Assembly (NCBI RefSeq): GCF_001514215.1
Contig: NZ_KQ948853.1
Coordinates: 281,167 to 345,166, forward strand
Length of the DNA stretch: 64,000 nt
Source of the DNA: Streptomyces bungoensis
GTDB taxonomy: Bacteria > Actinomycetota > Actinomycetes > Streptomycetales > Streptomycetaceae
Direction: 5' to 3'
In this document: piece by piece, positions 34,369 to 42,956 of the stretch
Layout of the letters: each line of letters begins with the position of its first letter
How positions within the stretch are numbered: the first letter of the stretch is position 1
The notes under the pieces: model-generated
Seen by the model: only the letters and a program-made list of their open reading frames with translations
The model's database searches: none
What the model was told of the DNA's origin: nothing
Made by a program: the position numbers and the translations under genes

Positions 34369-35846
34369 AGGGCGCCCCGCTGACCCTGCCCGAGGTGCGC
34401 CGGCTGGACTCCGCCCGGCTGACCGCCGGCCTGGACCACCACCAGCGCCTGGACCTCGCCGCGCACACCGATGTCCACCCGCCGCTCCCCCGGTCCGACC
34501 GGGACGGTCTGCTCGCCCTGGCCGAAGCCGCCGGACTGTCCGGCCGCGGCGGCGCGGGCTTCCCGTTCGCCCGCAAGGCCCGGGCCGCGCTCGCCACGGC
34601 CGACCGTACCGGCGCGCCGCCGGTCATCGTGGTGAACGGCGCGGAGGGCGAGCCCGCCAGCGCCAAGGACAAGATGCTGCTCGCCCGCTCCCCGCACCTG
34701 GTGCTCGACGGAGCCGCCCTGGCCGCCGCCGCGTTCGGCGCCGAGGAGATCGTGGTCGGCGTCGCCGCGGGCAGCCCCGGCGAGCTGTCGGTCCCGGCCG
34801 CGCTCGCCGAGCGCGAACTCCCCTGCCCGGCCCGGACCGTGTGCGTGCCCGAACGCTTCGTCTCCGGCGAGTCAGGAGCCCTGATCCGCGGCATCAACGG
34901 CCTGCCGGTGGCACCGGCACCGCTGAAGGCCCGCGCGGCCGACGGCGCAGAGGGCGGGGTGCGGCGCCGTCCGACGCTGCTCTCCAACGCCGAGACCTGG
35001 GCCCAGCTCGCCATCGCGGCCCGGCTCGGTCCCGACGCCTACGCCGCCGTCGGAACCGCCGACGAGCCCGGGACGACCCTGCTCACCGTCAACCGGCCGG
35101 CTGCCGGACCGCTGGTGGTCGAGGTCCCGGCCGGCACCCGGCTGGGCCCGGTCCTGGACGCCTGCGGACTCCAGCCGGGCGCCGGAGTGCTGGTGGGCGG
35201 CTACCACGGCGCCTGGCTGCGCCCGCAGGACGCCGTCGACGCGCTCCTCTCCCGCGCCGGTCTCGCCGGCCTCGGCGCCACCCTCGGCGCGGGCGCGATC
35301 GTCACGCTCCCCGACGACACCTGCCCGCTCGGCGAGATCGCGCAGGTCGCGGCCTGGCTGGCGGCCGAGTCCGCCGGCCAGTGCGGCCCCTGCAAGCGCG
35401 GCCTGCCCCACGCGGCCGAGGCCCTGGCCCTGCTGGCCGCCGCAGCCGCCGAGCCCACGGTGCTGGAGGACGCCCGGTCCGCGCTCGGCGCGGCACAGGC
35501 CGGCGGCGCCTGCTCGCACCCGGACGGCACGGCCCGCTTCCTGCTCACCGCGCTGGACGTCTTCGCCGAGGACGTGGAGATCCATCTGACCGGCCCGGGC
35601 TGCGGCCGTCCCGCCCGCGGGGTACTGCCCCTCCCGCCCGCCCAGGGCGCCCGGCTGGAGGTGGACTGGTCCCGCTGCACCGGCCACGGTCTGTGCGCGG
35701 TGCTGGCCCCCGACCTGATCCGTCTCGGCCCGCACGGCTACCCGACGTCCACCACCGTCCCGGTCGCCCCCTGGCAGGAGCACGACGCCCGCCGCCTCGT
35801 CAGCCAGTGCCCGGCCCTGGCAGTGCGGCTGCGGCGTCACGGCTGA
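34365..35846 (+). CDS. NuoF-like FMN/Fe-S oxidoreductase fused to a 3Fe-4S-type ferredoxin
   Basis: 493 residues from the overlapping GTG at 34365. The NuoF part shows GRGGAGFPFARK and NGAEGEPASAKDK (FMN/NADH site), GESGALIRGINGLP, RPTLLSNAETWAQL, an SLBB-like domain and SAGQCGPCKRG. In canonical NuoF the cluster motif is CxxCxxC; here the first Cys is Ala (SAGQCGPC), leaving two plus a later Cys in GGACSHPDG. The C-terminal ~65 residues are a small ferredoxin with CTGHGLC and a distal CPA, the 3Fe-4S pattern. Together with the coupled cytochrome b it suggests NAD(P)H-to-heme electron flow at the membrane (inference). Confidence 0.87.
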   Translation: MKGAPLTLPEVRRLDSARLTAGLDHHQRLDLAAHTDVHPPLPRSDRDGLLALAEAAGLSGRGGAGFPFARKARAALATADRTGAPPVIVVNGAEGEPASAKDKMLLARSPHLVLDGAALAAAAFGAEEIVVGVAAGSPGELSVPAALAERELPCPARTVCVPERFVSGESGALIRGINGLPVAPAPLKARAADGAEGGVRRRPTLLSNAETWAQLAIAARLGPDAYAAVGTADEPGTTLLTVNRPAAGPLVVEVPAGTRLGPVLDACGLQPGAGVLVGGYHGAWLRPQDAVDALLSRAGLAGLGATLGAGAIVTLPDDTCPLGEIAQVAAWLAAESAGQCGPCKRGLPHAAEALALLAAAAAEPTVLEDARSALGAAQAGGACSHPDGTARFLLTALDVFAEDVEIHLTGPGCGRPARGVLPLPPAQGARLEVDWSRCTGHGLCAVLAPDLIRLGPHGYPTSTTVPVAPWQEHDARRLVSQCPALAVRLRRHG

Positions 35847-36001
35847 CTCCCGCGAAGGCCTCCTCGCCGCTCCCGGCACCGCCGCTGCGGCGAGCCGGGC
35901 TTGACGCCGGGCGCCGTGCGACGACAGGTCGATGTGCGGGGCGGCGGCCAGGCCTCCACGACTGGCCGCATGACAGCTCTTGTGACGGCAGGCATCTGCG
36001 C

Positions 36002-36298
36002 GTGCGCACAGGACCGTTCCGTGCCTTGACGATTCCGGCCGAGGCGATCGGGACCGCACGCGTCGCGCACGGTTCCACCCACGGCCACGGACTGCGCAGG
36101 GTCCCGGACGAGGACGGCGCGGTGGCCTGCACGGTCGGCAGTGCGACCAACCTCGTCATCGACCTCGAAGAACCGGTGCTGGTGCGGCTGCGCAAAGGCC
36201 CACCGGTACTGGCGAGCCGGATCTACGCCGCCGCTGACCGACCGGCGGAAGCGGCTCGCTCGATCAGCCGCTCGATCGCCGGAGGCACGAAGCCGTGA
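36002..36298 (+). pseudogene. Fragment resembling a bacterial PH-like membrane-protein C-terminus
   Basis: The frame reads VRTGPFRALTIPAEAIGTARVAHG, THGHGLRRVP, ACTVGSATNLVIDLEEPVLVRLRKG and AAADRPAEAARSI, resembling the soluble C-terminal domain of short two-helix PH-like proteins. The expected N-terminal helices are missing upstream. A GTG at 36002 could start it, but no ribosome-binding site is seen. Likely a 5'-truncated remnant. Confidence 0.5.
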
Positions 36299-36336
36299 GG
36301 GACAGAGCCGTGAGGGACGGAGCCGTGAGGGACGGA
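36292..36336. repeat. Three tandem 15-bp units
   Basis: GCCGTGAGGGACGGA is repeated three times (first unit with one change). It spans the stop of the PH-like fragment and the start of the next frame, and encodes an RDGAV repeat. Each unit contains GTG, so the repeat offers three alternative starts. Confidence 0.75.
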
Positions 36337-36573
36337 GCCACGGACACCCTCGACGCGTGCACCGAACGGCACGACCTTCTGACCCGCACCGGGTTCGGGT
36401 CCCTGGCCGGGCAGCCGGACGTGAGAAAGCCGCCCGGCCGCAACGACAACCGGATCGGCACCACCGACACCGGCCAGCGCGTCTTCGCCAAGAGACTCGA
36501 GGGGCCGGCCGAGGCGTCGGCCGCCCGGATCCGGCAGAGCGTCACGTTCGACCGGATCCTCAGAGGGCTTTGA
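36295..36573 (+). pseudogene. N-terminal remnant resembling lanthionine-synthetase subunit LxmK (kinase-like)
   Basis: 92-residue frame ending abruptly. The part DLLTRTGFGSLAGQPDVRKP, GRNDNRIGTTDTGQRVFAKRL and AARIRQSVTFDRIL resembles the glycine-rich-loop/Lys start of phosphotransferase-like LxmK proteins (class V lanthipeptides), from memory. About three quarters of such a protein are missing. Sequence 36574-36828 then gives only short broken frames. The family call is tentative; a remnant of some kinase-like protein is safer. Confidence 0.4.
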
Positions 36574-36828
36574 CCCTCCTGCGCGTCGAGTCGGGCGTCG
36601 GCCACGGTGCACGCGCCATGACCCGCATCGTCGAACTCTCGGTGGACCAGCTGTCCTTCGCGGCCTGGCAGGCAGGACTGGTTCTCCCGGGCGGGTGACG
36701 GTGCCCGACGCGCATCCGTGCCCCGCTGCCCGAGCGGCGCCCGCCCGATTCCGCCGGTTCCGTGCGACGGACCAGCCCTCCGCCCGCGTAGAGCGGACGA
36801 CGGATCGATCCACGGAGGGGGCTGCACA

Positions 36829-37872
36829 GTGACAGCGCGTGCACTCAAGGGAGCACTGAGGGGTGCCAGGGGTACGGCGATCGCGGCGGCGGCGATGGCC
36901 GTGCTGACCGCGTCGCAGGCGCCGCGAGCGGTCTCGGCCGCGGCCGCGCAGCCCGCGCGGAGGACGGCACCGGCCGAACACGGCCCGAGCGTGTCGGGGG
37001 ACACCCCGTACCGCACCGGTCTGCCCCCGCTGCGGACACCGAAGGAGGGCCCGGCACAGCAGGCGACGGGCGGCGGTGCCCTGCCCGCGACCGTGTTCGC
37101 CGCGTACCGGCGCGCCGAGGCGGAGCTTGCGGGCAGCGCGCCGGGCTGCCGGCTGCGCTGGCAACTGCTGGCCGCGATCGGCCAGGTGGAGTCCGGGCAG
37201 GCACGGGGCGGCCGGGTGACCCGGGACGGTACGACCGTGACGCCCATCCTCGGCCCGCGGCTGACGGGCGGCGCCTTCGCCGCCGTGGCGGACACCGACG
37301 GCGGCGCGTACGACGGCGACGCGGTGTACGACCGCGCGGTCGGCCCGATGCAGTTCATCCCGTCCACCTGGGCCCGCTGGGGAGCGGACGGCAACGGCGA
37401 CGGACGGAGGGACCCGGACAACGTCTACGACGCGGCGCTCGCCGCCGGCCGCTACCTGTGCGCGGGCGGCCGGGACCTGTCGAACCCCGCCGACCTGGAC
37501 CGGGCGATCCTGGGCTACAACCACTCGGACGCCTATCTGCGCATCGTCAAGGCGTGGTACGCGTACTACCTGACCGGGCACCGCGTGGTGCCGGACGCGT
37601 CCGGCGGATCCCGGCCGGACCGGCCGGAGCCGTCCCGCCCGAAGAGGCCGAGGCCCTCGCCGTCGAAGCCGTCGGACGACCGGAGGCCGGCCCCCGGTCC
37701 TTCGCGCACGCCGTCGACGCCGCCCGCCCCACCCGCTCCCGGCCCGTCCCCCACGGCCGGTGTCCCGAAGGAGTCCGGGACGCCGCTGGTTCCGGTCCCC
37801 GTACCGACCCTCACGCTGCCCGGCGGCGGTGTCCTGCCCGGCGCGGGGCAGCTGACCACCGGTAACGGCTAG
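36829..37872 (+). CDS. Secreted lytic transglycosylase (MltB/SLT_2 type)
   Basis: About 347 residues from the GTG at 36829 (GGAGGGGG upstream). The N-terminal signal/anchor segment (GTAIAAAAMAVLTASQAPRAVSA) precedes a catalytic domain with AIGQVESG (catalytic Glu), DRAVGPMQFIPSTWARWGADGNGDG and NPADLDRAILGYNHSDAYL. The enzyme cleaves peptidoglycan glycan chains to 1,6-anhydro ends. The C-terminal ~110 residues are Pro-rich and low-complexity. A small hairpin (37900-37918) lies downstream. Confidence 0.9.
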   Translation: MTARALKGALRGARGTAIAAAAMAVLTASQAPRAVSAAAAQPARRTAPAEHGPSVSGDTPYRTGLPPLRTPKEGPAQQATGGGALPATVFAAYRRAEAELAGSAPGCRLRWQLLAAIGQVESGQARGGRVTRDGTTVTPILGPRLTGGAFAAVADTDGGAYDGDAVYDRAVGPMQFIPSTWARWGADGNGDGRRDPDNVYDAALAAGRYLCAGGRDLSNPADLDRAILGYNHSDAYLRIVKAWYAYYLTGHRVVPDASGGSRPDRPEPSRPKRPRPSPSKPSDDRRPAPGPSRTPSTPPAPPAPGPSPTAGVPKESGTPLVPVPVPTLTLPGGGVLPGAGQLTTGNG

Positions 37873-37971
37873 GACATGATGGGCGCCGCCCCCTCCACAA
37901 CCGCCACTACTCGGCGGTAATGTCGCCACGGTCGGAAGTACGGGACCGGCGGGTGGTGCGAAGGGGCCCTC

Positions 37972-39054
37972 ATGGCGACGGACATGCCTGCGGACACGGC
38001 GGCCGCCGACGAGCGTTGGCAGCGCATGTGGAGCCATCGCGAGCAACTGCTCAAGGTGGCCCGGCGGCGATCCATGAGCCAGGAGGACGCCGAGGACGCC
38101 GTCCACGAGGCGATGCTGCGGGCCGCGGAGCGCCCGGACCTCGACGACGAGCGGCTCGGCGCCTGGCTGACGACGGTGACGATGCGGCTGTGCGTCGACC
38201 GCCACCGGCAGGTCAACCGCGAGGCCGAGGTGGGCCGTCGCCCCACACTCGTCGCGCCGGGCCCGGTACCCGTCGAGGAGGCGGTGTGCGACCGGGCCGA
38301 GGCGAAGTGGCTCGCCCTGCGCAGCGGTGAGCTGCCCGCCCGGCAGGCGGAGGCGCTCCGGCTGAGGTCCGAGGACCTGGACGTGAGCCAGGTCGCGGTG
38401 CGGATGGGGCTCAGCTACCGGACCGTCGAGTCGCTGCTCGCCCGGGCCCGGCGGACGCTGCGCGCCTCGCTGGCCGGGACGCTCGGGCTGGTGCTCTTCC
38501 TGGTCGGGCGCGGGCGGCTGCGCGGCGGCGGCCATGTCCAGGCGGTCGCGGTCACCTCGACGGCGGCGACCCTGGTGGTGGCGGGGTTCGTGCTGCCGTA
38601 CGCGCTCGACGGGGGCGGACACGGGAACGGTCCGGCGCCGCGGCCGGCCGTGTCCGGCCACGCGCAGGTCCTGGGCGGCGAGGCCGCGGGCCGGGGGCGC
38701 GCCTCCGGGACGCCCGCCACCTCGCCCTCGGCGCCGGGGGCCTGGGGCCGTACGCCCTCACCCACCGGAGAAACGTCCCTGCTGTCGGTGTCCGAGGTGC
38801 CGAAGGTGCCGGGGATGCCGAAGGTGCCGTCCGTGCCGGACGTGTCCGCGTCGGCGCTCCCGAAACTGTCGGTGCCGCGGGTTCCCCAGGTGCCCGAGGT
38901 GCCGGGCCTGACGGCCGCCGTGCCGGACCTGCCGGCGAAGTCGGCCGTCCCGTCGCTCCCGTCGCTTCCCCCGGTCTCGGCCGTACCGGCCGCCCCGCTC
39001 TCCGTCCCCGCCCCGGGGACGCCTTCGCGCACGCCGTCGCCGACGCTGCCGTAG
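37972..39054 (+). CDS. ECF-type sigma factor with membrane helix and Val-Pro repeat tail
   Basis: 360 residues. Region 2 (RRRSMSQEDAEDAVHEAMLRAAER, WLTTVTMRLCVDRHRQ) and region 4 (LPARQAEALRLRSEDLDVSQVAVRMGLSYRTVESLLARARRTLR, shown in part) are clear. Unlike normal ECF factors (~190 residues) it continues into a likely membrane helix (AVAVTSTAATLVVAGFVLPYAL) and a ~140-residue tail of VPKVPGMPKVP-type repeats, presumably outside the membrane. No separate anti-sigma gene is adjacent, so control through the fused tail is plausible. It lies 109 bp upstream of the mce operon on the same strand. Confidence 0.85.
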   Translation: MATDMPADTAAADERWQRMWSHREQLLKVARRRSMSQEDAEDAVHEAMLRAAERPDLDDERLGAWLTTVTMRLCVDRHRQVNREAEVGRRPTLVAPGPVPVEEAVCDRAEAKWLALRSGELPARQAEALRLRSEDLDVSQVAVRMGLSYRTVESLLARARRTLRASLAGTLGLVLFLVGRGRLRGGGHVQAVAVTSTAATLVVAGFVLPYALDGGGHGNGPAPRPAVSGHAQVLGGEAAGRGRASGTPATSPSAPGAWGRTPSPTGETSLLSVSEVPKVPGMPKVPSVPDVSASALPKLSVPRVPQVPEVPGLTAAVPDLPAKSAVPSLPSLPPVSAVPAAPLSVPAPGTPSRTPSPTLP

Positions 39055-39163
39055 CGCCCCGTACACGCGGCCGTAAAAAAATCACCGACCGCCGCGACGG
39101 ACGCCCCTTCCCTCCCCGTAGAGCGGATGTCGGAGCCGCTCCACGGGCGAAGGGTGTGACCGG

Positions 39164-40093
39164 ATGGGTGTCGAGATCTGTGTGGAAGGGCTGACCAAGT
39201 CCTTCGGCCACCAGGTCATCTGGCAGGACGTCTCGCTGACCCTGCCCGCCGGGGAGGTCTCGGTGATGCTCGGCCCCTCGGGGACGGGCAAGTCGGTGTT
39301 CCTCAAGACGCTCGTGGGGCTGCTGAAACCGGACCGGGGCTCCATCACGATCCAGGGCCGGGACATCACCAGGCTCCGCGAGCGCGACCTGTACGAGGTG
39401 CGGAAGCTGTTCGGCGTGCTGTTCCAGGACGGCGCGCTGTTCGGCTCGATGAACCTCTACGACAACATCGCCTTCCCGCTGCGCGAGCACACCCGCAAGT
39501 CCGAGAGCGAGATCAGGCGGATCGTCCTCGAGAAGATGGACATGGTCGGGCTGCTCGGCGCCGAGGGGAAGCTGCCGGGCGAGATCTCCGGCGGCATGCG
39601 CAAGCGGGCCGGGCTCGCCCGTGCCCTGGTCCTCGACCCGGAGATCATCCTGTTCGACGAGCCGGACTCGGGCCTGGACCCGGTCCGCGTGGCCTACCTC
39701 AACCAGCTCATCGTCGACCTCAACGCGCAGATCGACGCGACCTTCCTGATCGTCACCCACGACATCGCCTCGGCCCGCCAGGTCCCGGACAACATCGGGC
39801 TGCTGTTCCGGCGCGAGCTGGTCATGTTCGGGCCCCGCGAGGAGCTGCTGGCCAGTGACGAGCCCGTCGTACGGCAGTTCCTCAACGGCCGGATGCAGGG
39901 GCCGATCGGCATGGCGGAGGAGAAGGACGCGGCCCAGGTCGAGCAGGAGCTGGCCCAGATCGACGAGGACGGTCCGGCGACCGCCCCGGCTCCCCGCCTG
40001 CTCCCCGGCCCCGGCATCACCCGCCCGCCCCGCTGGGAGGCGATCGCGAGACGCGAGGCGGAGCTGCACGGGACGGGGGTGACGAGCCCATGA
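39164..40093 (+). CDS. mceG: Mce ATP-binding subunit (MceG/Mkl type)
   Basis: 309 residues, the ATPase that powers Mce lipid import. Walker A GPSGTGKS, Q-loop LFQDGALFGSMNLYDN, signature SGGMRKRAGLARAL, Walker B IILFDEPDSGLDPVR and switch THD are all present. The LFQDGALF context is typical of MlaF/MceG. A ~60-residue C-terminal extension, also seen in mycobacterial MceG, follows. The next gene starts inside its stop (ATGA), opening a run of coupled genes. Confidence 0.94.
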   Translation: MGVEICVEGLTKSFGHQVIWQDVSLTLPAGEVSVMLGPSGTGKSVFLKTLVGLLKPDRGSITIQGRDITRLRERDLYEVRKLFGVLFQDGALFGSMNLYDNIAFPLREHTRKSESEIRRIVLEKMDMVGLLGAEGKLPGEISGGMRKRAGLARALVLDPEIILFDEPDSGLDPVRVAYLNQLIVDLNAQIDATFLIVTHDIASARQVPDNIGLLFRRELVMFGPREELLASDEPVVRQFLNGRMQGPIGMAEEKDAAQVEQELAQIDEDGPATAPAPRLLPGPGITRPPRWEAIARREAELHGTGVTSP

Positions 40094-40860
40094 GGCTCTC
40101 CCCGACGGGTGCGCTCCGGCACTCGGGCAACCTCTTCGCGATGGCACTGGACGTCGTCCGGTCCCTGCCCCGACGGCCCTTCCAGGCCCGGGAGTTCATC
40201 CAGCAGGCGTGGTTCGTCGCGAGCGTCACGATCCTGCCGACGGCTCTGGTCTCGATCCCCTTCGGGGCGGTCATCGCCCTGCAGATCGGCAGCCTGACCC
40301 GGCAGTTGGGCGCGCAGTCCTTCTCCGGTGCCGCGTCCGTGCTCGCCGTGCTGCGGGAGGCCTCGCCGATCGTCACCGCGCTGCTGATCGCGGGCGCGGG
40401 CGGCACGGCGATCTGCGCGGACCTCGGGGCACGCAAGATCCGGGACGAGATCGACGCGATGCAGGTGCTCGGCATCGACCCGATCCACCGGCTCGTCGTA
40501 CCGCGGGTGCTGGCGTCGATGGTCGTGGCCGTCCTGCTCAACGGCCTCGTCTCGGTGGTCGGTGTCGCGGGCGGCTACTTCTTCAACGTCGTCCTCCAGC
40601 ACGGCACGCCCGGCGCCTACCTGGCGTCCTTCACCACCCTCGCGCAGCTGTCCGACCTGTGGGCGGCGGAGATCAAGGCGCTGGTGTTCGGGGCCATCGC
40701 GGCGATCGTCGCCTCGTACAAGGGACTGACGGCGCAGGGCGGCCCGAAGGGCGTGGGCGACGCCGTCAACCAGTCCGTGGTGATCACCTTCATGTTGCTG
40801 TTCGTGACCAACTTCGTGATGACCGCCGTGTACTTCCAGGTCGTCCCGCAGAGGGGTTAG
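40090..40860 (+). CDS. yrbEA: YrbE/MlaE-family permease A of the Mce system
   Basis: 256 residues with five to six helices. MlaE landmarks: REFIQQAWFVASVTILPTALVS, IVTALLIAGAGGTAICADLGARKIRDEIDAMQVLGIDP and RVLASMVVA. It pairs with YrbEB as the transmembrane dimer. ATGA overlap with mceG. Confidence 0.94.
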   Translation: MRLSPTGALRHSGNLFAMALDVVRSLPRRPFQAREFIQQAWFVASVTILPTALVSIPFGAVIALQIGSLTRQLGAQSFSGAASVLAVLREASPIVTALLIAGAGGTAICADLGARKIRDEIDAMQVLGIDPIHRLVVPRVLASMVVAVLLNGLVSVVGVAGGYFFNVVLQHGTPGAYLASFTTLAQLSDLWAAEIKALVFGAIAAIVASYKGLTAQGGPKGVGDAVNQSVVITFMLLFVTNFVMTAVYFQVVPQRG

Positions 40861-40863
40861 CCG

Positions 40864-41688
40864 ATGAGACCGAGAGAACTCCTCGACCGCCCCCTGCGCT
40901 CGCTCGAAGAGCTGGGCGCGCAACTGTCCTTCTACGGGCGCTCCCTGGCCTGGACGGGCCGCACCCTGCGCCGCTACAAGAAGGAGACCCTTCGGCTGCT
41001 CGCCGAGGTGAGCTTCGGGCGCGGCGCGCTCGCCGTCGTCGGTGGCACGGTCGGCGTGATCGCGTTCCTGTCCTTCTTCACCGGCACCGAGGTCGGCCTC
41101 CAGGGCTACGCGGCCCTCAACCAGCTCGGCACCTCCAACTTCGTGGCGTTCCTGTCGGCGTACTTCAACACCCGGGAGATCGCCCCGCTGGTGGCCGGAC
41201 TCGCCCTGTCCGCGACGGTCGGCGCCGGGTTCACCGCCCAGCTCGGTGCGATGCGGATCAGCGAGGAGACCGACGCGCTGGAGGTGATGGGCGTCCCGTC
41301 GCTGCCGTTCCTGGTGACGACGCGGATGATCGCCGGCTTCGTCGCGGTGATCCCGCTGTACGTGATCGGGCTGCTGTCCTCGTACCTGGCCGCCCGCACC
41401 ATCACCACCGGCTACTACGGGCAGTCCACCGGCACCTACGACCACTACTTCCACCAGTACCTGCCGCCCGTCGACGTCCTCTGGTCCTTCGGCAAGGTGA
41501 TCGTCTTCGCCGTGCTGATCATCCTGGTGCACTGCTACTACGGCTACCACGCGAGCGGCGGCCCGGCCGGTGTCGGCGTCGCGGTGGGCCGGGCGGTACG
41601 GACCTCCATCGTCGCCATCAACATCCTGGACTTCTTCCTGAGCCTCGCGATCTGGGGCGCCAACACGACCGTACGGATAGCGGGGTGA
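40864..41688 (+). CDS. yrbEB: YrbE/MlaE-family permease B of the Mce system
   Basis: 274 residues. Landmarks: VGVIAFLSFFTGTEVGLQGY, GLALSATVGAGFTAQLGAMRISEETDALEVMGVP and VDVLWSFGKVIVF. Three bp after yrbEA, with GAGAGGGG as ribosome-binding site. Its TGA overlaps the GTG of mceA. Confidence 0.94.
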   Translation: MRPRELLDRPLRSLEELGAQLSFYGRSLAWTGRTLRRYKKETLRLLAEVSFGRGALAVVGGTVGVIAFLSFFTGTEVGLQGYAALNQLGTSNFVAFLSAYFNTREIAPLVAGLALSATVGAGFTAQLGAMRISEETDALEVMGVPSLPFLVTTRMIAGFVAVIPLYVIGLLSSYLAARTITTGYYGQSTGTYDHYFHQYLPPVDVLWSFGKVIVFAVLIILVHCYYGYHASGGPAGVGVAVGRAVRTSIVAINILDFFLSLAIWGANTTVRIAG

Positions 41689-42956
41689 CCGCGGTGCGCA
41701 CACACAGGACCGGACTCAGGCTGTACGGCATCGCGTTCCTCGCCGTACTCGCGCTGCTGCTGTCGCTCGCGGTGGCCGTCTACCAGCAGGCGTTCACCTC
41801 CGTCGTGCCCATCACCCTGGAGGCCGACACCCTCGGCAACCAGCTCGACCCGCGCGCCGACGTCAAGCTGCGCGGGCTGCTGGTCGGCGAGGTGCGCGCG
41901 GTCCACGCCGACGGCACGAAGGCGACCCTCGACATCGCGCTCGAGCCGCGGTACGTGTCGTCCATCCCCTCGGACGTGCACGCGCGACTGCTGCCCAAGA
42001 CGCTGTTCGGCGAGAAGTACGTCGACCTGGTCGCTCCCGCCGGCCCCGCGCACCCGCCGGCCCGGCCCATCCGCGCGGGCGACGTCATCACCCAGGACCG
42101 CACCGAGGTCGGCATCGAGGTGCAGCAGCTGATGAACGACCTGCTGCCGCTGCTGCGCACGGTCCGGCCGGGCGAACTCAACGCCACCCTCTCGGCGTTC
42201 GCCACCGCCCTGGAGGGCCGCGGCGACCGGATCGGCGGCAACCTCACCCGGGTCGAGGGCTATCTGCGCCGCGTCGACCCGCACATGCCCTCCCTCAAGG
42301 AGGACATCACGCGGTTCGCGGACGTCGCCGAGGTGTACGGCGACGCCGCGCCCGACCTGATGCGGATCCTGCGCAACACGGTCACCACCAGCCGGACGAT
42401 CACCGAGAAGAAGGACCAGTTGGCATCGGCTCTGCGCGCGACCGCCACCGTGGCGGGCACGGCGAACGACTTCCTGTCCGAGAACGGCGACCGGCTGATC
42501 ACCCTGGGCCGGGTCTCCCGCCCCACGCTGGAGCTGTTCGCCCGCTACTCCCCGGAGTACCCGTGCCTGTTCCAGGGCCTGGTCCGGCAGGAGAAGGCGT
42601 CCGAGGACGCGTTCCGGGGCGGCGAGATGCGGATCACCCTCGAGGCTGTCCGGCCGCAGGGGGCGTACCGGCCCGGTGAGGAGCCGGTGTACGGCGAGCG
42701 GTCCGGCCCGAACTGCCGCGGCCTGCCGCATCCGCAGGTGCCCGGGACGAAGCCGCATCTCCACGACGGAACGTCGGCCGCAGGCTCCGGCGGCGCACAG
42801 CCCGGAAACCCCGGCGTGTCCGCCACCCGGGCCGAGCAGCTGGCCGTCGGCTCGCTCGTGGCCCCCGTCCTGGGCGTCCCCGCGGACCGGGTGCCGCCCG
42901 TGGCGACCCTGCTGTTCGGACCCCTCGCGCGCGGGACGGCGGTGAGTGTCGCATGA
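41685..42956 (+). CDS. mceA: MceA, MCE-domain lipid-binding subunit
   Basis: 423 residues. An N-terminal helix (LYGIAFLAVLALLLSLAVAVY) anchors an MCE domain (DVKLRGLLVGEVRAV, LLPKTLFGEKYVDL). A long helical region follows, then a variable C-terminal tail. MceA-F are thought to form a hetero-hexameric tunnel carrying lipids or sterols across the envelope. Start is GTG 41685 in a GTGA overlap; GTG 41694 is an alternative. Confidence 0.93.
   Translation: MTAVRTHRTGLRLYGIAFLAVLALLLSLAVAVYQQAFTSVVPITLEADTLGNQLDPRADVKLRGLLVGEVRAVHADGTKATLDIALEPRYVSSIPSDVHARLLPKTLFGEKYVDLVAPAGPAHPPARPIRAGDVITQDRTEVGIEVQQLMNDLLPLLRTVRPGELNATLSAFATALEGRGDRIGGNLTRVEGYLRRVDPHMPSLKEDITRFADVAEVYGDAAPDLMRILRNTVTTSRTITEKKDQLASALRATATVAGTANDFLSENGDRLITLGRVSRPTLELFARYSPEYPCLFQGLVRQEKASEDAFRGGEMRITLEAVRPQGAYRPGEEPVYGERSGPNCRGLPHPQVPGTKPHLHDGTSAAGSGGAQPGNPGVSATRAEQLAVGSLVAPVLGVPADRVPPVATLLFGPLARGTAVSVA

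Noticed and set aside
40209..42956. 915-residue frame as a permease-MceA fusion
   Set aside because: The upstream part is an alternative frame of yrbEA/yrbEB; the mceA start at 41685 overlaps the permease stop as in all other mce joints.
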